Assembly (NCBI GenBank): GCA_964036295.1
Contig: OZ038464.1
Span: 20,411,443-20,475,442, forward strand
From: Plumapathes pennacea
Taxonomy: Eukaryota; Cnidaria; Anthozoa; Antipatharia; Myriopathidae
Direction of reading: 5' to 3'
Length of the DNA: 64,000 nt
The position numbers were made by a program, and so were the translations under genes. Position 1 is the first letter of the stretch. Each line of letters opens with the position of its first letter. A model generated the notes under the pieces. The model saw only the letters and a list, made by a program, of their open reading frames with translations. It was not told the DNA's origin and did no database searches. This document shows, piece by piece, positions 24,701-36,356 of this stretch.

Positions 24701-27700
24701 TATCGTCCTGGGTTGAAGCCAGACTGTTCAAGTGCTGTCCCATTCTTATAATCAATTCCTATTTTGAAAGAGGGTAGCAAAATTCACTGATCTGAACATA
24801 CATATTTCCCACACTAAACAGAGAAGATGTGACAATATTCCCCCGTGAAACCACACTCACGTTTCTCTTTGTTACCGACAGCTCAACTCCTTTGGCTTGA
24901 ACTTCTTGTTGTAGCTTTTCTATTTGTAGTTGACTTTGTTCCAGCTGCTTTTTCTGCCAAGAATGAATGATATTTATATATTACAAGTTGCAGAAAGTGA
25001 GAGAACACAGAATGGAATTCAGTCCACCAATAAAGTATAGTGATACTGTAGAACTCCACTAACTCAAACTTGAATTTCCCTTTCAGTCAATTACTATCGG
25101 CTAACTCGAACTATTTGTCTGTTCCCTTGGGAGTTCAAGTTAGTGGGGTTCTATGTTAGACTTTAAGTTCAAAGAAATTTCTCTTGCAGGGGATTGTTGG
25201 GGTACTCGAAAGCACAAGGCATTTTTTTGTGTAGAAGTACTTGCTTGTTATACAATATACAATACAGTCAAAAGAGCTACCTTATTTATATTAACATTCT
25301 TACCTTCTCTGTCTCATTGAGATTTTGTGCTTGCTTGACTTGCACTTTATACTGTTCCAAGACAGCTATTAAAAAAGTAAAAGTAATACATATGTACATG
25401 TATTTTGTAGTCAGTAGCCCATGGACATACTGTTTATGCAAAGTCATGTTGCATTCTCTACAAGATCTATTAAGGAAACATTTGGGGGAGGAGGGAGAGG
25501 AGCCTCTATGATGTCATATTCAAAATGGTGTCTAGTGATCAATACTGACATTTATAGTAAATCAAAGAAAAGAATCAGCAAGGGAAATATGAATAATATT
25601 AATACAAGCATGTGTGTGACTCTTCAATCAATTATAGCATGCCACTCAAGTGGGAAGTAACCTATGCATAGTGGGGTTTGTCTCATTTCTTACACTTGAA
25701 ACATTCTTTGCTATAATGTCTGCAAGGATATATACCTATCTTGGATTGGACTTCATGAAAGGTGATCACATACTGTTCCTTCAGTGCCTCTAACTCCTTC
25801 ACCAGCAATTCATTGGTCTGAAAATAAAAAGGTGTCACTTTAAATCCAGTCACTTCTGAGCTCACAACACAAATTCTCCCAACCCTTCAAGTCTGAGTAA
25901 TTATTCAGCAGAGGAAAATTACAATACAATAACAAATGTTTGGGCAGACAATTTTTGACCAATTTATGGACATGCTGTACTACTGTTCTATTTTTCCTTT
26001 TCTTCTTCCCTCTTGTTACCTTCTGCAGTTCCAGAGTGTGAGTATATTGATTGTTGAATCAGCAAGTTACAGTATCAAATGCCAAGTTCTCCTCACTACG
26101 TGTCAAGACTGACAAGAGAAATTTGAATTTGATCATGATCTATGCTCAGAAGTGAAACTGGTTTAAATATCCTTTCACTACTGAAGTTCATCACATGCAC
26201 CCAAGACCCAGAACCTACAGTAATTAACATTAAAATCTAAAAAGTAAAAACTAAACCTAGAGCAAACCCTACAAAATAACTAGCCTGAAGATCAATAAGA
26301 ATGATGAAAAAAGGTGTTGATATATATATATATATATAGGATATTACATGGCGGCGTGAAGATATCAATTTTATTTTCAAGTGGTAAAAACAACATTTTA
26401 CGAACGAGTGCTTCGTGAGTGAGTAAAATATTGTTTTTACCATGAGAAAATAAAATCCGCATTTTCTAGCCACTGTGTAATTTTCTTTTTATTATACTTG
26501 ACATGAGTGTTTTATGAGAAATTGCACAAAACAACTGTGCAAAAGCAGGAAATGATGCCAACGATATCTTCACTAGTGAGGATATGAAAAATATGCTACT
26601 TGGGTCCTGGATGTAGTTTCGTGTGGATTTTACGCACGGTATATTTTCCAGTAAAACACTCGTATCTATATAATAAATAAATTTAAAACATAGTCACGAT
26701 ATAAGCCACGTTCTCATTGGTCGAAGAGCGTGCTCCATAACTTTATCGTGCACGTCCGTGCTCAATAATATGACGTGAGCAAATGTTGCTTCCTTTTGAC
26801 TTTTTCTAGCTTTCCTAATTTATAAATTAACAGAAGCTTTACAACTAAGAAGAAAATAGCTTTATTTTCCGAAGAAATTTGTACTACATGAAGTCAAACC
26901 GGCACCCAAAGGAAATCAGTAATCAAGTCTGAAAAATTCTGTATTTCAACGGTCGGCACAGAAAATTGTATGAATCAAAACTCACCTATTTCTCGACGGC
27001 TTAATTCTCATGGACAGTGAAATCCATCACAGCAAAGATAAATATCCGTCAAGCCTTCAATGGCTTTTAAATGAAATGGTGTTCATTCATTCTGAAAGCC
27101 GCTATACTTGCAGTGTTTACAGTACAGTTTGCTGGCAGCTCGAATAACAAACAAGTCTGCTCGGCAAACAGATCTATCTCTTTCGCTCATGGTAATTGTT
27201 CACATTCTTTGATGGATCACTTTGCTTTTCCAGACCCGCATTGTCTGCCATAGTTCAAGGTGAATCTCATGTTGTTTTTAAGCGGTGACTTGAATTTCCT
27301 GGGTTCATCTTCAACAATGTACCGTTCAAAATATTTACATCATCACAAATTCTAAAGTCACCGCAGGCTGCTGGCTTTCACACCACGCAAGGTTAACAGT
27401 ACTTTCAGTGTTTTCATCGATTAAATGACATCTTTTTCATCGACTCTCGTCAACTTTTAGATGACAGAAATGTTAGTAAGTTGTGGCATGTTTTCAATCA
27501 GCCAATGAGTTTTTCCTTTTGCACGTCAAAAGAGAATTTTGCATTCAATTAACAATTAATATTTGTTTTCGCTCATAATTTTGTGTGCCTATGTTATAAA
27601 AGAATTGGTTCATGCTTTTAGCTGTGCGTCTATTGAGTTATGGATGCACTAGGAAAGTTGGGAGCTAGCACTCGTGAAGCTAGAGCTAACTTCCCGCGTG

Positions 27701-30700
27701 CATCCATAACTCGATGGACGCATGCTAAGCATGAACCAATTCTTAAATATTTATTTATTTAGGTATTTATTTAGATCACTAATGGCAACCCTCATTGGTC
27801 CAAGGGACAGTTTTTGTGAACAGTGTGGTGACCTAATATTTTGTACAGTAGCTTACTTGGTTTTCTTTCTCTAACAGCTGTAATTTCTTCCGTATTTCAT
27901 CATATGGATCCGGTTCATGACTTTCATCCATTGCTTCATTTGCTGCAGGCAACTCTGTTGATTGCTGAAAAGACAAAGTACAGGTTCCCTTTGCTCAGCA
28001 GTTACTCTTAAACTCGCCAATGTAAAGGCCTACACCCCATGTAACTTAACAAGATGTAAAATTCAATTCTTACCCCTGTTTCTTTATTGATGCAAAGCCT
28101 CAGGATTTCTTTCATTGATGCAAAAGTCTGTGCCAGTTCCAAGGGATTTTCTTCATGTTGTCGCTGTATTAATGAATGAAAGAGGGTTAAAGCATGAACT
28201 TCATTTCTCCTTAAATAGTCTTCTTTTAACCTTTTTGGCTGAGAAGGGTTTAAAGAAGTCACAACCAGATGCTCTATCAATCCTACTACTTACTTTATTG
28301 TACATACCTTAAACTGATCCAGCACTTTTCGCACATTATTTGCATTCATGATGTCTTGGAAATTCCCCTGATTGTTGAGCTGAAGGGTGACAGCAACATA
28401 CAATACACACTTCTCAATAATTTGCTCAATATTGTGACTAATAATTTGTAATGCAAAGTATGATAACCAATATTGGCAAATGGTGCTTTCTTTTTGACGG
28501 ACATAATAGGATTGGTCAATTTGGATGATGATATGAACAGCTGGGGTTTCAATACAGGTTCTTCTCCTTCTCAACCTCACAACGACCTTCCTCTCCTCCT
28601 TCTATCCCATCCCCACCTCATGCATCTTTCTGCCACAGCTGGGTATTATATGCAGGTTAGTGTCAGTGTCCAAATATTAAAAAAATGTGCGATGTACGAT
28701 AAACAGCAGTAAATTAAGCATGCATCTTCTAAAGATGTCAACAATGCTCTAACAAAAACCTGGCATAGCTTCAACATCTAATTACCTCAGTTATTCTAGT
28801 CTCTAACATCTGGAACAATGCATCAATCAGTGTCTTTGCATTTATGATACTTTGTCCATCAGAACCCACAGCTTGCTCCCTGAAAAGCAAATCAACCCAC
28901 AGACAAAAGACTTTGAGTGAGTGGACAATCTTAAATGTTCTCGTTTCATTTCCTCTCATTTTCAAGGAAAATTGTGTCACCTAGTAACTCTCTCAGATAT
29001 AATGCACCTCTCAATGTTAAGCCAAAGGTGGGGGGGTGCAAGCCAGGCAAATGTGGGGATTTGATCACTTTTATGATCCCCACCCTCAGGATTGACTTGG
29101 AGGCCTGCTCTGGATCATGTGTACTTTAGCTGCCATTGGCTGACGTATCAGCCGACATGTCGGTCGACTGTCAATGGCAAAACCAACTGACAGTCGGCTG
29201 ACAGTCGGTGGACCGTTGGCGATACAGTGTTGGCAGGAAATTTTGCACTTTTGTGCTAAGAAGGACTGTACTTATATCAGAATTTAATTTTTGCAATTAA
29301 TATTTTTAGGCAATACATTTATATATTATTGTATTAGACAATTATTAGTATTAGAAGTTTGGTACTTCTTCTTAGCTGTTGGTATTCACATTAACAGTTA
29401 TGGCTTGAAATCATTGTAACATGCTTTGACACTACATTTCACTGATTCGTTAAAGGCTTGCAAAGTTATCGGTAGATAACATTTGATAGGTGCATAACCT
29501 GATGCAAGTATTAATTGCTCGCGGGGTGTGGCCCCGGCGAGCTTAAAAATGGAGTTTTTTTTTCTTCTGGGTCGAGAATCAGCACACGGTGATTGGTTCA
29601 TATGATCACGTGATATGCGATGACGTAAACCGCCGCCCGGCTGGCTCAGTTGGTTGAGTGCCAGTCTTTCGTGCGGGATGTCGCGGGTTCGAACCCCGGC
29701 CGGACCAGCACTCAGAGTCTTAAAATAACTGAAGAGAAGATGCTGCCTTTGTTTCTAACAACAGATCTCTGTGGAACATGCACGGATAAACTGGATTTTA
29801 AGGAACAATTTTGGCTTGCGTTCTTTAAGTTCACCGCGGAAGCTTTGAGAATAGCCGTAAACAAATGTTTGTTGGATACCGCTCGGGATTGCAAATTTCT
29901 CTGTCGCCGCTAAATATTTAGTCCCGACGAAACTTTCTGTGGCAGCACGAAATACTTCTGGGAAGATAACAGGCCGAAAACGGAAACCAAAGCTACGATG
30001 AGCTTTAGCTGCAAAACAATGGCAATTTATGCTTTACTTTGTACATGACATCTGTTGCCTCATAAAATTCTTCTGCTTATCGTACTTTGCCTGTTGGAAT
30101 GTTTCTTTCATTCGATCATGTAGCCTTTGTTTCGCAATGGTCATTGTATACCAGATATGAAAAATACACCGAAATAGTCCTGAGCATTGAGTTTGCAGTT
30201 CACAAATGACTGAACACACTGTGAACAAAACCGCAATAATATTGACGTAAACAAGTGTTGTGTTACATTCCTCGCTTGTTACAGAACACGAAAACTCATA
30301 AGAAGCGAAGGCTGGATTAATCGTGGCCTCTCGTTAGAAATAAGAGTCGAAGTCAAACTGTCAAAAATCAATTGTGCATAAAAAGATATGTCACGCATTC
30401 TCAAAATGCAGGGTCGCTCAACCTTTAAAAAGCAAGTGTATGAGTGTTATAATGATAATTTATAGTTTATAATCAGGTTTCATTTGAGCAAGGTGTCAAC
30501 AGCCAAGTTCTCTATAACTGTGTGATATTTTCTGGTGAGAAACTGGAAGTCCCTCTTGGGAGTTCCACTCTTGTCCCTACTTTCCATTTTAGTATATTGG
30601 TCTCGACGCAACTCACACCGCGAGCTCACTGGCAATGCCAGTCTAGTTCTCATTATGTTATACTCAGGTGACAGTACAGTGTAGGTGTGCTTCCAACAGA

Positions 30701-31209
30701 TCTGGCGGGATTTACCGATGGGTCTGTTTTGTTTGTCACCAACTTCCTTTCGGTTTCTGCTCTGATCGACTGTTAATGGAGGTCCAAATTGTTTCGAACT
30801 GAACAAGACCATCACAAATTTGTCAACACGGACTGAAAATAATTCATAAGAAGCTCGAAACCGCAAATCACACAGCACGATTTTCCGTAGGACTCTAGAG
30901 AAACGGAGCAAGTGATTCGTGGATCAGAGCTACCGAAGTCGTATATTTTCTGTCCGTCTTGTACGTACTGTGCAAACGCAGCCATTACTCGAGAGGCGTT
31001 TTACCTGTAACACGTTGACATAGAATACACAAAAAGTGAGCACTTTCTTACCACAGTTGTTGCACCATCCACCGTACATAATAAACGAACGTTTCAGAAT
31101 AACGAGCGCCATGTTTCGCCGTCAGTTCGTCATAAATTGCCTTCTGCGAGGCAAAACCGAGTGAGTTAAACTGCTCATCAAGAGATAAAGAAGCAAAATT
31201 GCTCGCCAT
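17052..31209 (-). CDS. STAT: STAT transcription factor (STAT5/6-like), complete, 25 coding exons
   Basis: Coding exons in transcript order: 31209-31052, 28879-28786, 28379-28308, 28163-28074, 27964-27857, 25817-25736, 25365-25304, 24953-24861, 24758-24610, 23935-23884, 23662-23556, 23132-23064, 22714-22649, 22564-22526, 22428-22386, 22029-21976, 21594-21520, 21088-20857, 20599-20544, 20206-20112, 19777-19641, 18869-18714, 18209-18146, 17667-17628, 17318-17052. All junctions are GT-AG with matching phases, giving 2460 nt and 819 aa. The N-terminal domain is about 1-138 and the coiled coil about 139-355. The DNA-binding domain, about 356-548, contains [15 protein letters not shown] and [13 protein letters not shown]. 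The linker contains [20 protein letters not shown]. The SH2 domain, about 599-696, carries [11 protein letters not shown] with the phosphate-binding Arg625. Tyr707 in NPNEYKETL is the activation-tyrosine candidate. The last about 100 residues are an acidic, Ser/Pro-rich tail. Sequence is closest to STAT5. STATs carry JAK signals to the nucleus as SH2-phosphotyrosine dimers. The start has context AAGGATGG. The 40-nt exon 24 is the least certain. Confidence 0.92.
17330..17612. repeat. minisatellite in the last STAT intron (about 75-90-bp unit, four partial copies)
   Basis: The units begin CGAAAAGATCACTACGG and end in AAC/AAACAAAC runs, starting near 17330, 17406, 17482 and 17580. The third copy carries an expanded (AAAC)n tract. 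The first unit abuts the acceptor of the terminal STAT exon, so that exon's pyrimidine tract is made of repeat sequence. Confidence 0.85.
18123..18146 (-). promoter_or_regulatory. duplicated 5' splice site after the STAT phospho-tyrosine exon
   Basis: On the transcript strand two near-copies lie in tandem: ACAGTAGTAGCTGGGTAAGTTC and then ACAGTAGTATCTTGGGTAAG. Exon end 18146 (first donor) keeps the frame into the next exon. Exon end 18123 (second donor, 23 nt later) would add GGTAAG and put TAA in frame right after the codons for VVAG, ending the protein about 11 residues after Tyr707. Both donors match GTAAGTT. Confidence 0.7.
19070..19190. repeat. (GTT)n microsatellite plus palindromic element
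   Basis: About nine GTT units (19073-19099) are followed by a hairpin with arms AATAAACTACTTT at 19108-19120 and its reverse complement at 19178-19190. It lies in a STAT intron. A further AT-rich stretch to about 19460, with a GTCCGCTCGTTAGCGGAC hairpin, may belong to the same repeat. Confidence 0.6.
19927..20095. repeat. 90-bp direct repeat, two copies, in a STAT intron
   Basis: Copies start at 19927 and 20017 with CTAATTCTCCCAACCTGCCC and share GAAGAAAATGT, GAGTAGTGT and TAGTCTGA at the same spacing. The difference level suggests an old local duplication. Confidence 0.8.
20231..20385. mobile_element. short MITE copy (TTTTCGGATGACTGTC family), STAT intron
   Basis: The left end reads AGAGTGCTTTCGGATGCCTG and the right end GACAGTTATCCGAAAACTAC. 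These are diverged forms of the inverted ends of the element at 24200-24514, including the inner GTGTGATTGCTT. The centre is shorter. Confidence 0.6.
21146..21268. mobile_element. MITE-like GGCTG..GCTTGC-rich element, STAT intron
   Basis: It starts with GGCTGATTTTCTCCGCAAGC and ends with TTTACACGTGTGACTC. It is full of CAAGCGCAAAC/GCTTGCGCTTG hexamer-type repeats, as in the copies at 47928-48094 and 55222-55326. It directly abuts another MITE on its right. Confidence 0.6.
21269..21488. mobile_element. MITE with about 48-bp terminal inverted repeats, STAT intron
   Basis: The element starts GGGGCCAATTCAATAAA and ends with the reverse complement (TTTATTGAATTGGCCCC). The arms continue through ACAAGTTGGACCA with few mismatches. 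It is 220 bp with no coding capacity. A diverged second copy is at about 49845-50073. Confidence 0.85.
24200..24514. mobile_element. MITE with 27-bp terminal inverted repeats, STAT intron
   Basis: The ends match at 26 of 27 positions (AGAGC then GTTTTCGGATGACTGTCG). TA flanks both ends, consistent with a TA target duplication of Tc1/mariner type. It is 315 bp and non-coding; the interior has AAAACC(AAAACC) runs. Confidence 0.8.
26343..26481. mobile_element. long palindromic MITE-like element, STAT intron
   Basis: Arms of about 59 bp, from ATTACATGGCGGCGTGAAG to GGTAAAAACAACATTTTAC, are inverted at the other end. The loop CGAACGAGTGCTTCGTGAG is short. A (TA)n run precedes it. Related AT-rich repeat sequence seems to continue to about 26690. 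Confidence 0.75.
27598..27745. mobile_element. palindromic MITE-like element, STAT intron
   Basis: The left arm AGAATTGGTTCATGCTT..GAGTTATGGATGCAC pairs with GTGCATCCATAACTCGATGG..AAGCATGAACCAATTCT on the right. Arms are about 50 bp, with a central part that also folds (AGCTAGCACTCGTGAAGCTAG). It is non-coding. Confidence 0.8.
29630..29760 (+). mobile_element. tRNA-derived SINE-like element in STAT intron 1
   Basis: Positions 29637-29708 look like a tRNA: A-box TGGCTCAGTTGGTTGAGTG, B-box GGGTTCGAACCCC, an acceptor stem with one mismatch, and an anticodon loop CTTTCGT that would give TTC (Glu). Two or three stem mismatches and the attached tail (ACTCAGAGTCTTAAAATAAC) point to a SINE head rather than a working tRNA gene. 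Confidence 0.6.
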
Positions 31210-32067
31210 CCTTGAATCGATGCTGTAAAGGACTCCTCGTTCAAGCTGATGTCATGGCGTAGTACAGATTACGAAACTTCCTCCGCATTTATGCGTTATC
31301 TGCGAACGGTTCTGGGAACCGTGGAACGAAATTCCTGGTAAAAGCGGATATTTTTACTTGTATCAATCGATGCAGTTTCGACACAGCCGTCGTACAGTTG
31401 TCGCACATTATGAACAAAAGAGTGTAACATCGGAAGTTCCCGGGGCGATGGATATCATTGGTTCCGATCTGCTTGAATGACAGTTTCTGCTTACTCAGCA
31501 TTTTATTCAATTGAAAAAAGCGGAAGTGTGCATTTATCGCGAAGCAGTTTTCCAACTAAAACCGGAACGATACAGGAACACGGCGGCTGTTATTCGAGTC
31601 CGATTTGTAACGACTTTTCCTGTTTGGAACTCAGGAAGCACACTGTCTCACCCATTTCAATGTGAAGATCCCGAATTGGACATGGAACCGTCGGAAATGA
31701 ACTGTACGGCAATGTTTACAAGACCAGATAGGACAAAAGCGGAAGGAAGAAATGTTTGACTTTGAAGAATGTTTATAGTGTTGCGGATGTTCATTACTCC
31801 CAAAGGGTTTTTATATAACAACCGAATAAAACGTCCACCATTGCACGAGACTAAATTTTAATTGACAGATATAAACATTACCACAACAAAAGTGAAACCG
31901 GATCTTTCATCACGCGCTGCTGTTTTTCTAGCAATCATAATAATCTCGGGTGGGGGGTGCTTGTCGGGAATTTTCGCATTGGCTCGCGTTTTGATTCCTA
32001 GGTACACCCTGCCCTCCACTCGGGCTAGTAACACAACTGAGCCACTCACGTTGGCAAATGATCCCTA

Positions 32068-32119
32068 GACATTCAACAAATTCATGCGAGGGTCAAAACG
32101 CACGAATTTGTTGAATGTC
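32068..32119. repeat. 21-bp inverted repeat (strong hairpin)
   Basis: The arms GACATTCAACAAATTCATGC (32068 on) and its inverse (ending 32119) match at 20 of 21 positions around a 10-nt loop. No adjacent T tract or gene explains it. It may be the tip of a larger repeat. Confidence 0.8.
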
Positions 32120-33287
32120 TGCTGAGGCTCCACCTGGTGAAAAAAAAAAAAAAAAAAAAAAAAAATCCTTCCGGCTCCCCGCGTTGTCGAGTTGTCGCGG
32201 GTGTGGCATACACGCGCTCATAAGCCACTTCACAATCACGCGCAGTAGCGAAAAGGACTTTTTACTAGGCCGCATAAAAGAGTGTCTGTCAAGTACACCT
32301 CTCGGTTCAGCTCGGTTTTGTTTATACATAATTACATCGTAACCAACTAGAGGCAGCTCTCCGCTCGGCCGCCACCGGTTTCATCAGAACATGCGGATAG
32401 CCAACCAGATCCATTATCCACATTCCTGTTTTGAGGTATGACGAGTAATCAAGCTGCATCCGACGATGAAACTAGTGAACCGGAACACTGAATTGTCGTG
32501 AAGTCGCCGACCACCCATTCCCTTTGTTATGTTTCTTTGTCTTGACTCTCCAGTGCGCAAATGTTGTAGCTGTAAATGAAACACCTGTATGGTGATTGTT
32601 TCAACATTGACTAGTTTTTTTTTTTTTTGTTTTTGTTTTTTTTTTTTTTTTTTTTTTTTTTGAACGGTAAAGGTCAAACCTGGGTCCGAAAGACGGAAGT
32701 TTCTGAGATTTCTGAGATAAGGTGAAGTTATGGGAAGGAAATGATCAAGAAAGTCAGGAATGGGCACACACTCCGCTGATCTTGGAAAAAGGAAGTCAAG
32801 AAAGGTGGAGTCGGCCATCTCGAAATCCACATCACAATAAAAATAGATTGACATATATAATCAATCACTTCATTGAAGTCTATTGTATTTAATTGGCACT
32901 TCCGTGCTATTTGGGGAGACTTAAAATGCAGAAATCAAATATCATAAACTGAACATATACCAACTGGTCGGAGGCTAATTATTTGATTATTTACATAGTG
33001 TGGCCGAGGGTTTGAACTCAGGGCTACCGTGTTGCAAGTTCAGCTAGTGGTCAGAGCGGGACTTGAGCTTGGCACCTGCGGATTTCAAGTTTGGCGCCCT
33101 AAGCTTTTTCTATGGTTTTGACCCGGAAACAAATATTGAAATCGAATGTTCCAAAAAAAGAATTTAATTGCTTTCACTAATTTTCGGAACGGAAAATCTC
33201 ACGCGACAAGCGGGAATGCGAACAAGTCGAAAGGAGACCCACAACAATCAAAAAATGTCAACAGATTTATCGTCAGGAAACTCTTCA

Positions 33288-33510
33288 GGGGGTCCTCCTC
33301 ATAATCTTAGGTGAGAGCGTGCCACCCGGTTCTGAACTGACTTATTTCGCATCATTTACCAACATTTTGCAAGCTCCACTTATAGCATTTGTCTTATTTA
33401 GTCTTGAGTAGGGACTCTAATTCAGGTTAAATTTCTAAAAACGATACCACTGTGGGCCAACAACATAACTTAATTATATGGTTATATATAGTGGGAGTAC
33501 CACCCCGGGC
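33288..33510. repeat. dispersed repeat, copy 1 (CGATACC..GGGAGTACC family)
   Basis: It shares landmarks with 43725-44115: a GG-rich start, TGCC(A/G)CCCGGT(T/C)CTGAA, AAAACGATACC, and a (TA)-rich end followed by GGGAGTACC and a C run. This copy is shorter. Confidence 0.55.
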
Positions 33511-33984
33511 TTGATTCACCACAGTAGACAAAAAGTAGACAAAACAAGCCACACTGAGCACCGTAACCTCGAACTGTGTTCTTGTCAAGTTCATACCCAC
33601 TTACTTAATTTTTTACAGTGGGGTACGGTCCTTTGATATAATAAAATGGTATAGTTTTGTGACAATCGCGTGAGCCTGTGTGGCAGTATTGAAAACGACT
33701 GATAAAAGTGTCACGAATTTATATTTGAGATGCATCAGGGCAAGCCAGGACATATTAGATAACCGTGTACAATAATATAAATGCACATATTGACTGCACA
33801 TTGGCGTTGACTCGCTGAGTAAAAGATATTCAAAATCATCAAGGTAATAAACTGATAGTTACAATGTGTATATGCAGCGATGTGTATATTCATTATATAT
33901 GATAAAATGTGGTCTATAGTTTGTGAGTTCTGGAGGTGCACACCGTAAGGTTTCAGTGCTATATATTTTCACAATATTCCAGCT

Positions 33985-36290
33985 TCACTGCCTTGCCTCT
34001 ATGGAATACTTCAATCGACCATCAGGAACTTCTCTTGGCGGGTTCTCATTTCTCAACTCCTTCCTCCACTTGGTGCGTCGATTTTGCCACCAAGTCTTTA
34101 CTTGTGTCTCAGTCAAATCCAGCTCCACCGCCAGCTCAGCTCGTCTGCCCTCCGTTAGGTACTTCTTTGAGTCGAATTCTTCCTCCATTTTTTGTACTTG
34201 TTGTGGCGAGAACAGAGGTCGCTCTTTCTTCTTTCGCATTCTCGGTATGCATCGGCGAAGTTTTAGCCCATAGTTGTCGTCACCTTTTGCGTGAAATAAG
34301 AAACGTTGCAAAGTGCAGGATTATAAAGTGCAGTAACTTCAAAAGTGGCTAGTGTAATCTCAGCATCACTTTACATTTCTATCGATACTGATATAAATGG
34401 CTTATCTGAAGAATAGAATGACATTCAGGCGTGTACAACTAAACAGTGATAGTTGCGGATTGGTCTAAGTTATACTGTCATTGTGATATTGGGATAGTGG
34501 GATATTGTGGAAGTTAGCATGGTAAAACTGAACGGCATCGGAGGAAATGCGGAAATTGCTTTCTACTGGAAAAGTGGTACTTTGAACCCAGGAGTTTGAA
34601 CAGTAGGTTGGTTGTAATTGTCCGGGTGCAGGAGTAGTCCTAGCACCTTCACGAAGACTGTTGTTGTTTACTCTGTCAAAACGTCGGTCAAGAACAACAG
34701 TCTTTCTGGACTACTCTCACTCACTCCAGGTGATCACAACCAACTTACTGTTGACTTCGCATTGCTATTCCCTACAGTTTCTATTCCATATTCATCATGG
34801 AGCTCACTTCTTATCTCTGTCTACTATCAGGGCTGCATAATTTAGATACCAGAGCTCCACTGATGATCGGAATCTCGGAGGATACACTTGGAATCCACGG
34901 AGAATCATGTAAGGCTTTAACTGGCAGATTCATATATGCTTTCACTAGGTCATGACCTCGGCTTTCTTTTTGAACCAATTTGCTCCAGGTTATCAGGATG
35001 AGTAACCGACCGGACACAAATCTTTTCACGAAAGAAGACCTGTATGTTCAAACATGCGGAGACTACAACGGTCAAACAAACAAATTAATGTTCTCTAAAG
35101 GATCGCTGCCCTAGCTTGATATGTACTTAATCCGGTTAGCTCAACTGGTGCAACTTGTATTTGCAATTGCATATTATTTTGTTCAAGCAAGTAATCCAAC
35201 TGCCATTCAACACTGCGTATATATTATATATTTCCCAGTTTTGTTTGACTCACCTGGAACGCTGCGTACAAAGTACTGAGAGAACCCGCAAAAGAGATAA
35301 GTACTGTATACATTTATGAAACTGTTGAATCTAGCTGATTGCGATCATGCAGGTACTTAAACAATCAATCCATCGATTTCTATTTTGTGCCTGTGCACTC
35401 TAAGAGTCGGATTTGCCTATGAAAGTACTGTTGTTTTTGTACGACTGTTATATGTAATACTTCAGCAGTCCAAGAAGTATAAATTAAGGAGGCTCTCACA
35501 GTACCCATATGGTTTCCTATGCCTATTTTTCTTGAGATTTCTGTCAATGAATCGGCCAGCAAGGAAGCAAAGTTAGTAGCCGAATTTTGGCAAAGAAGTG
35601 AGAAACCTGCCCACCTCATGATTCTGCAAAAGGATTATCACAGCATGTTACAAGTTCTGTTGACTTTAAGTTTTACCTGTGAGAAAGAAGCGGATGCTTG
35701 AGGCTAAAGGAAGGAGAGGTGCCCGCTTTAGAGAGAGTTGACTGTATACGAGAATGCATATACATCCTTGAAGCTAGCAACTCATCTCGCATTCGACTGA
35801 GCGAATCCGGTGAGTTTTGTATACTTTTTAGTGCGTGCGGTCCTTTCGTTAACACTTGGGCTATTTTAGTTACAGAGAAACAGTGCATAGAACTGGTGCA
35901 AAATGATATACTTGTTCTGTGGGATGATACGTTTCATACACAGCGAACATGGTAGGACATACCTGATGTGGAACCACCTAAACTGAGACGCGGTTCCCTC
36001 GCAAAGTCCGTGCCTCCAAAGCCGCCACGAAGGTCAACTTGTGTTGTGAAGCTGGTCATCCAGGGCATACAAGGCCAACAGTTGAAGGATTCGCGGCTCC
36101 GGCTTCCACTTGGCGGAAATGATGCGATCAGTTGAGAAGTTGCTGGGGACGATACGCCTAAACCCAAAGCATATCGGGTCGGTACGGTACTCTCGTTTAA
36201 ATCGTCAGGAAGATTCAAGATGTTTTTTATAGTAAACGATGACCCCGTTAGGCGACCAGCCACTAACTGCCCTTGTAGACAAACCGCCAT
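33985..36290 (-). CDS. homeobox copy A: eh1 motif + NK-like homeodomain, two exons
   Basis: Exon 1 is 36290-35963 (Met in GCCATGGCGG; donor CATCAG/GTATGT) and exon 2 is 34283-33985, with a phase-1 intron of 1679 bp, predicting 208 aa. Exon 1 carries SFTIKNILNLPDD, an eh1-type Groucho/TLE-binding motif (FxIxxIL), and ends FAREPRLSLGGSTSG. Exon 2 carries the homeodomain with Arg5, Phe8, Phe20, Thr47, Trp48, Gln50, Asn51 and Arg53. Position 49 is Trp instead of the near-invariant Phe (KTWWQNRR). Thr47 and the QVKTW..RRTKWR helix resemble TLX and Hhex; the tail RNENPPREVPDG is shared by all four copies. This copy is oriented opposite to B-D. Expected role: nuclear sequence-specific repressor. Exact family within the NK-like class is not settled. 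Confidence 0.85.
34284..35962 (-). other. intron of homeobox copy A
   Basis: The 1679-bp intron begins GTATGTCC and ends GCAAAAG on the minus strand. I see no exon, repeat family or RNA gene in it. Confidence 0.8.
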
Positions 36291-36346
36291 GTCACACTTC
36301 ACTTCCAGCGCTGATCGGTGCCGTCGGTCGATATCGTTTATTGGAC

Positions 36347-36356
36347 CTAAAAATAG
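36347..36356 (-). promoter_or_regulatory. MEF2-type MADS box of copy A
   Basis: On the minus strand the site reads CTATTTTTAG, a perfect CTA(A/T)4TAG, 57 bp upstream of the ATG. It is embedded in ATCTATTTTTAGGTCCAATA, which matches the block upstream of copies B-D. A TATA-like AATAAA follows at about 10 bp. Confidence 0.65.

Larger units (their letters stand above)
31210..33984. other. intergenic region upstream of STAT and downstream of homeobox copy A
   Basis: It contains the STAT promoter at its left end. It also has a poly(A) tract at about 32139-32165, a T-rich tract at about 32614-32660 (a possible retroposon tail on the minus strand), a hairpin (32068-32119) and one copy of a dispersed repeat (33288-33510). 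No gene is supported. Confidence 0.4.

Noticed and set aside
29637-29708. Functional tRNA-Glu gene
   Set aside because: Mismatches in the acceptor, anticodon and T stems and a SINE-like 3' tail make a tRNA-derived SINE more likely.
30480-30911. 143-codon minus-strand frame in STAT intron 1
   Set aside because: There is no domain, no similarity to STAT, and no splice sites joining it in phase between exon 1 (phase 2 out) and exon 2.
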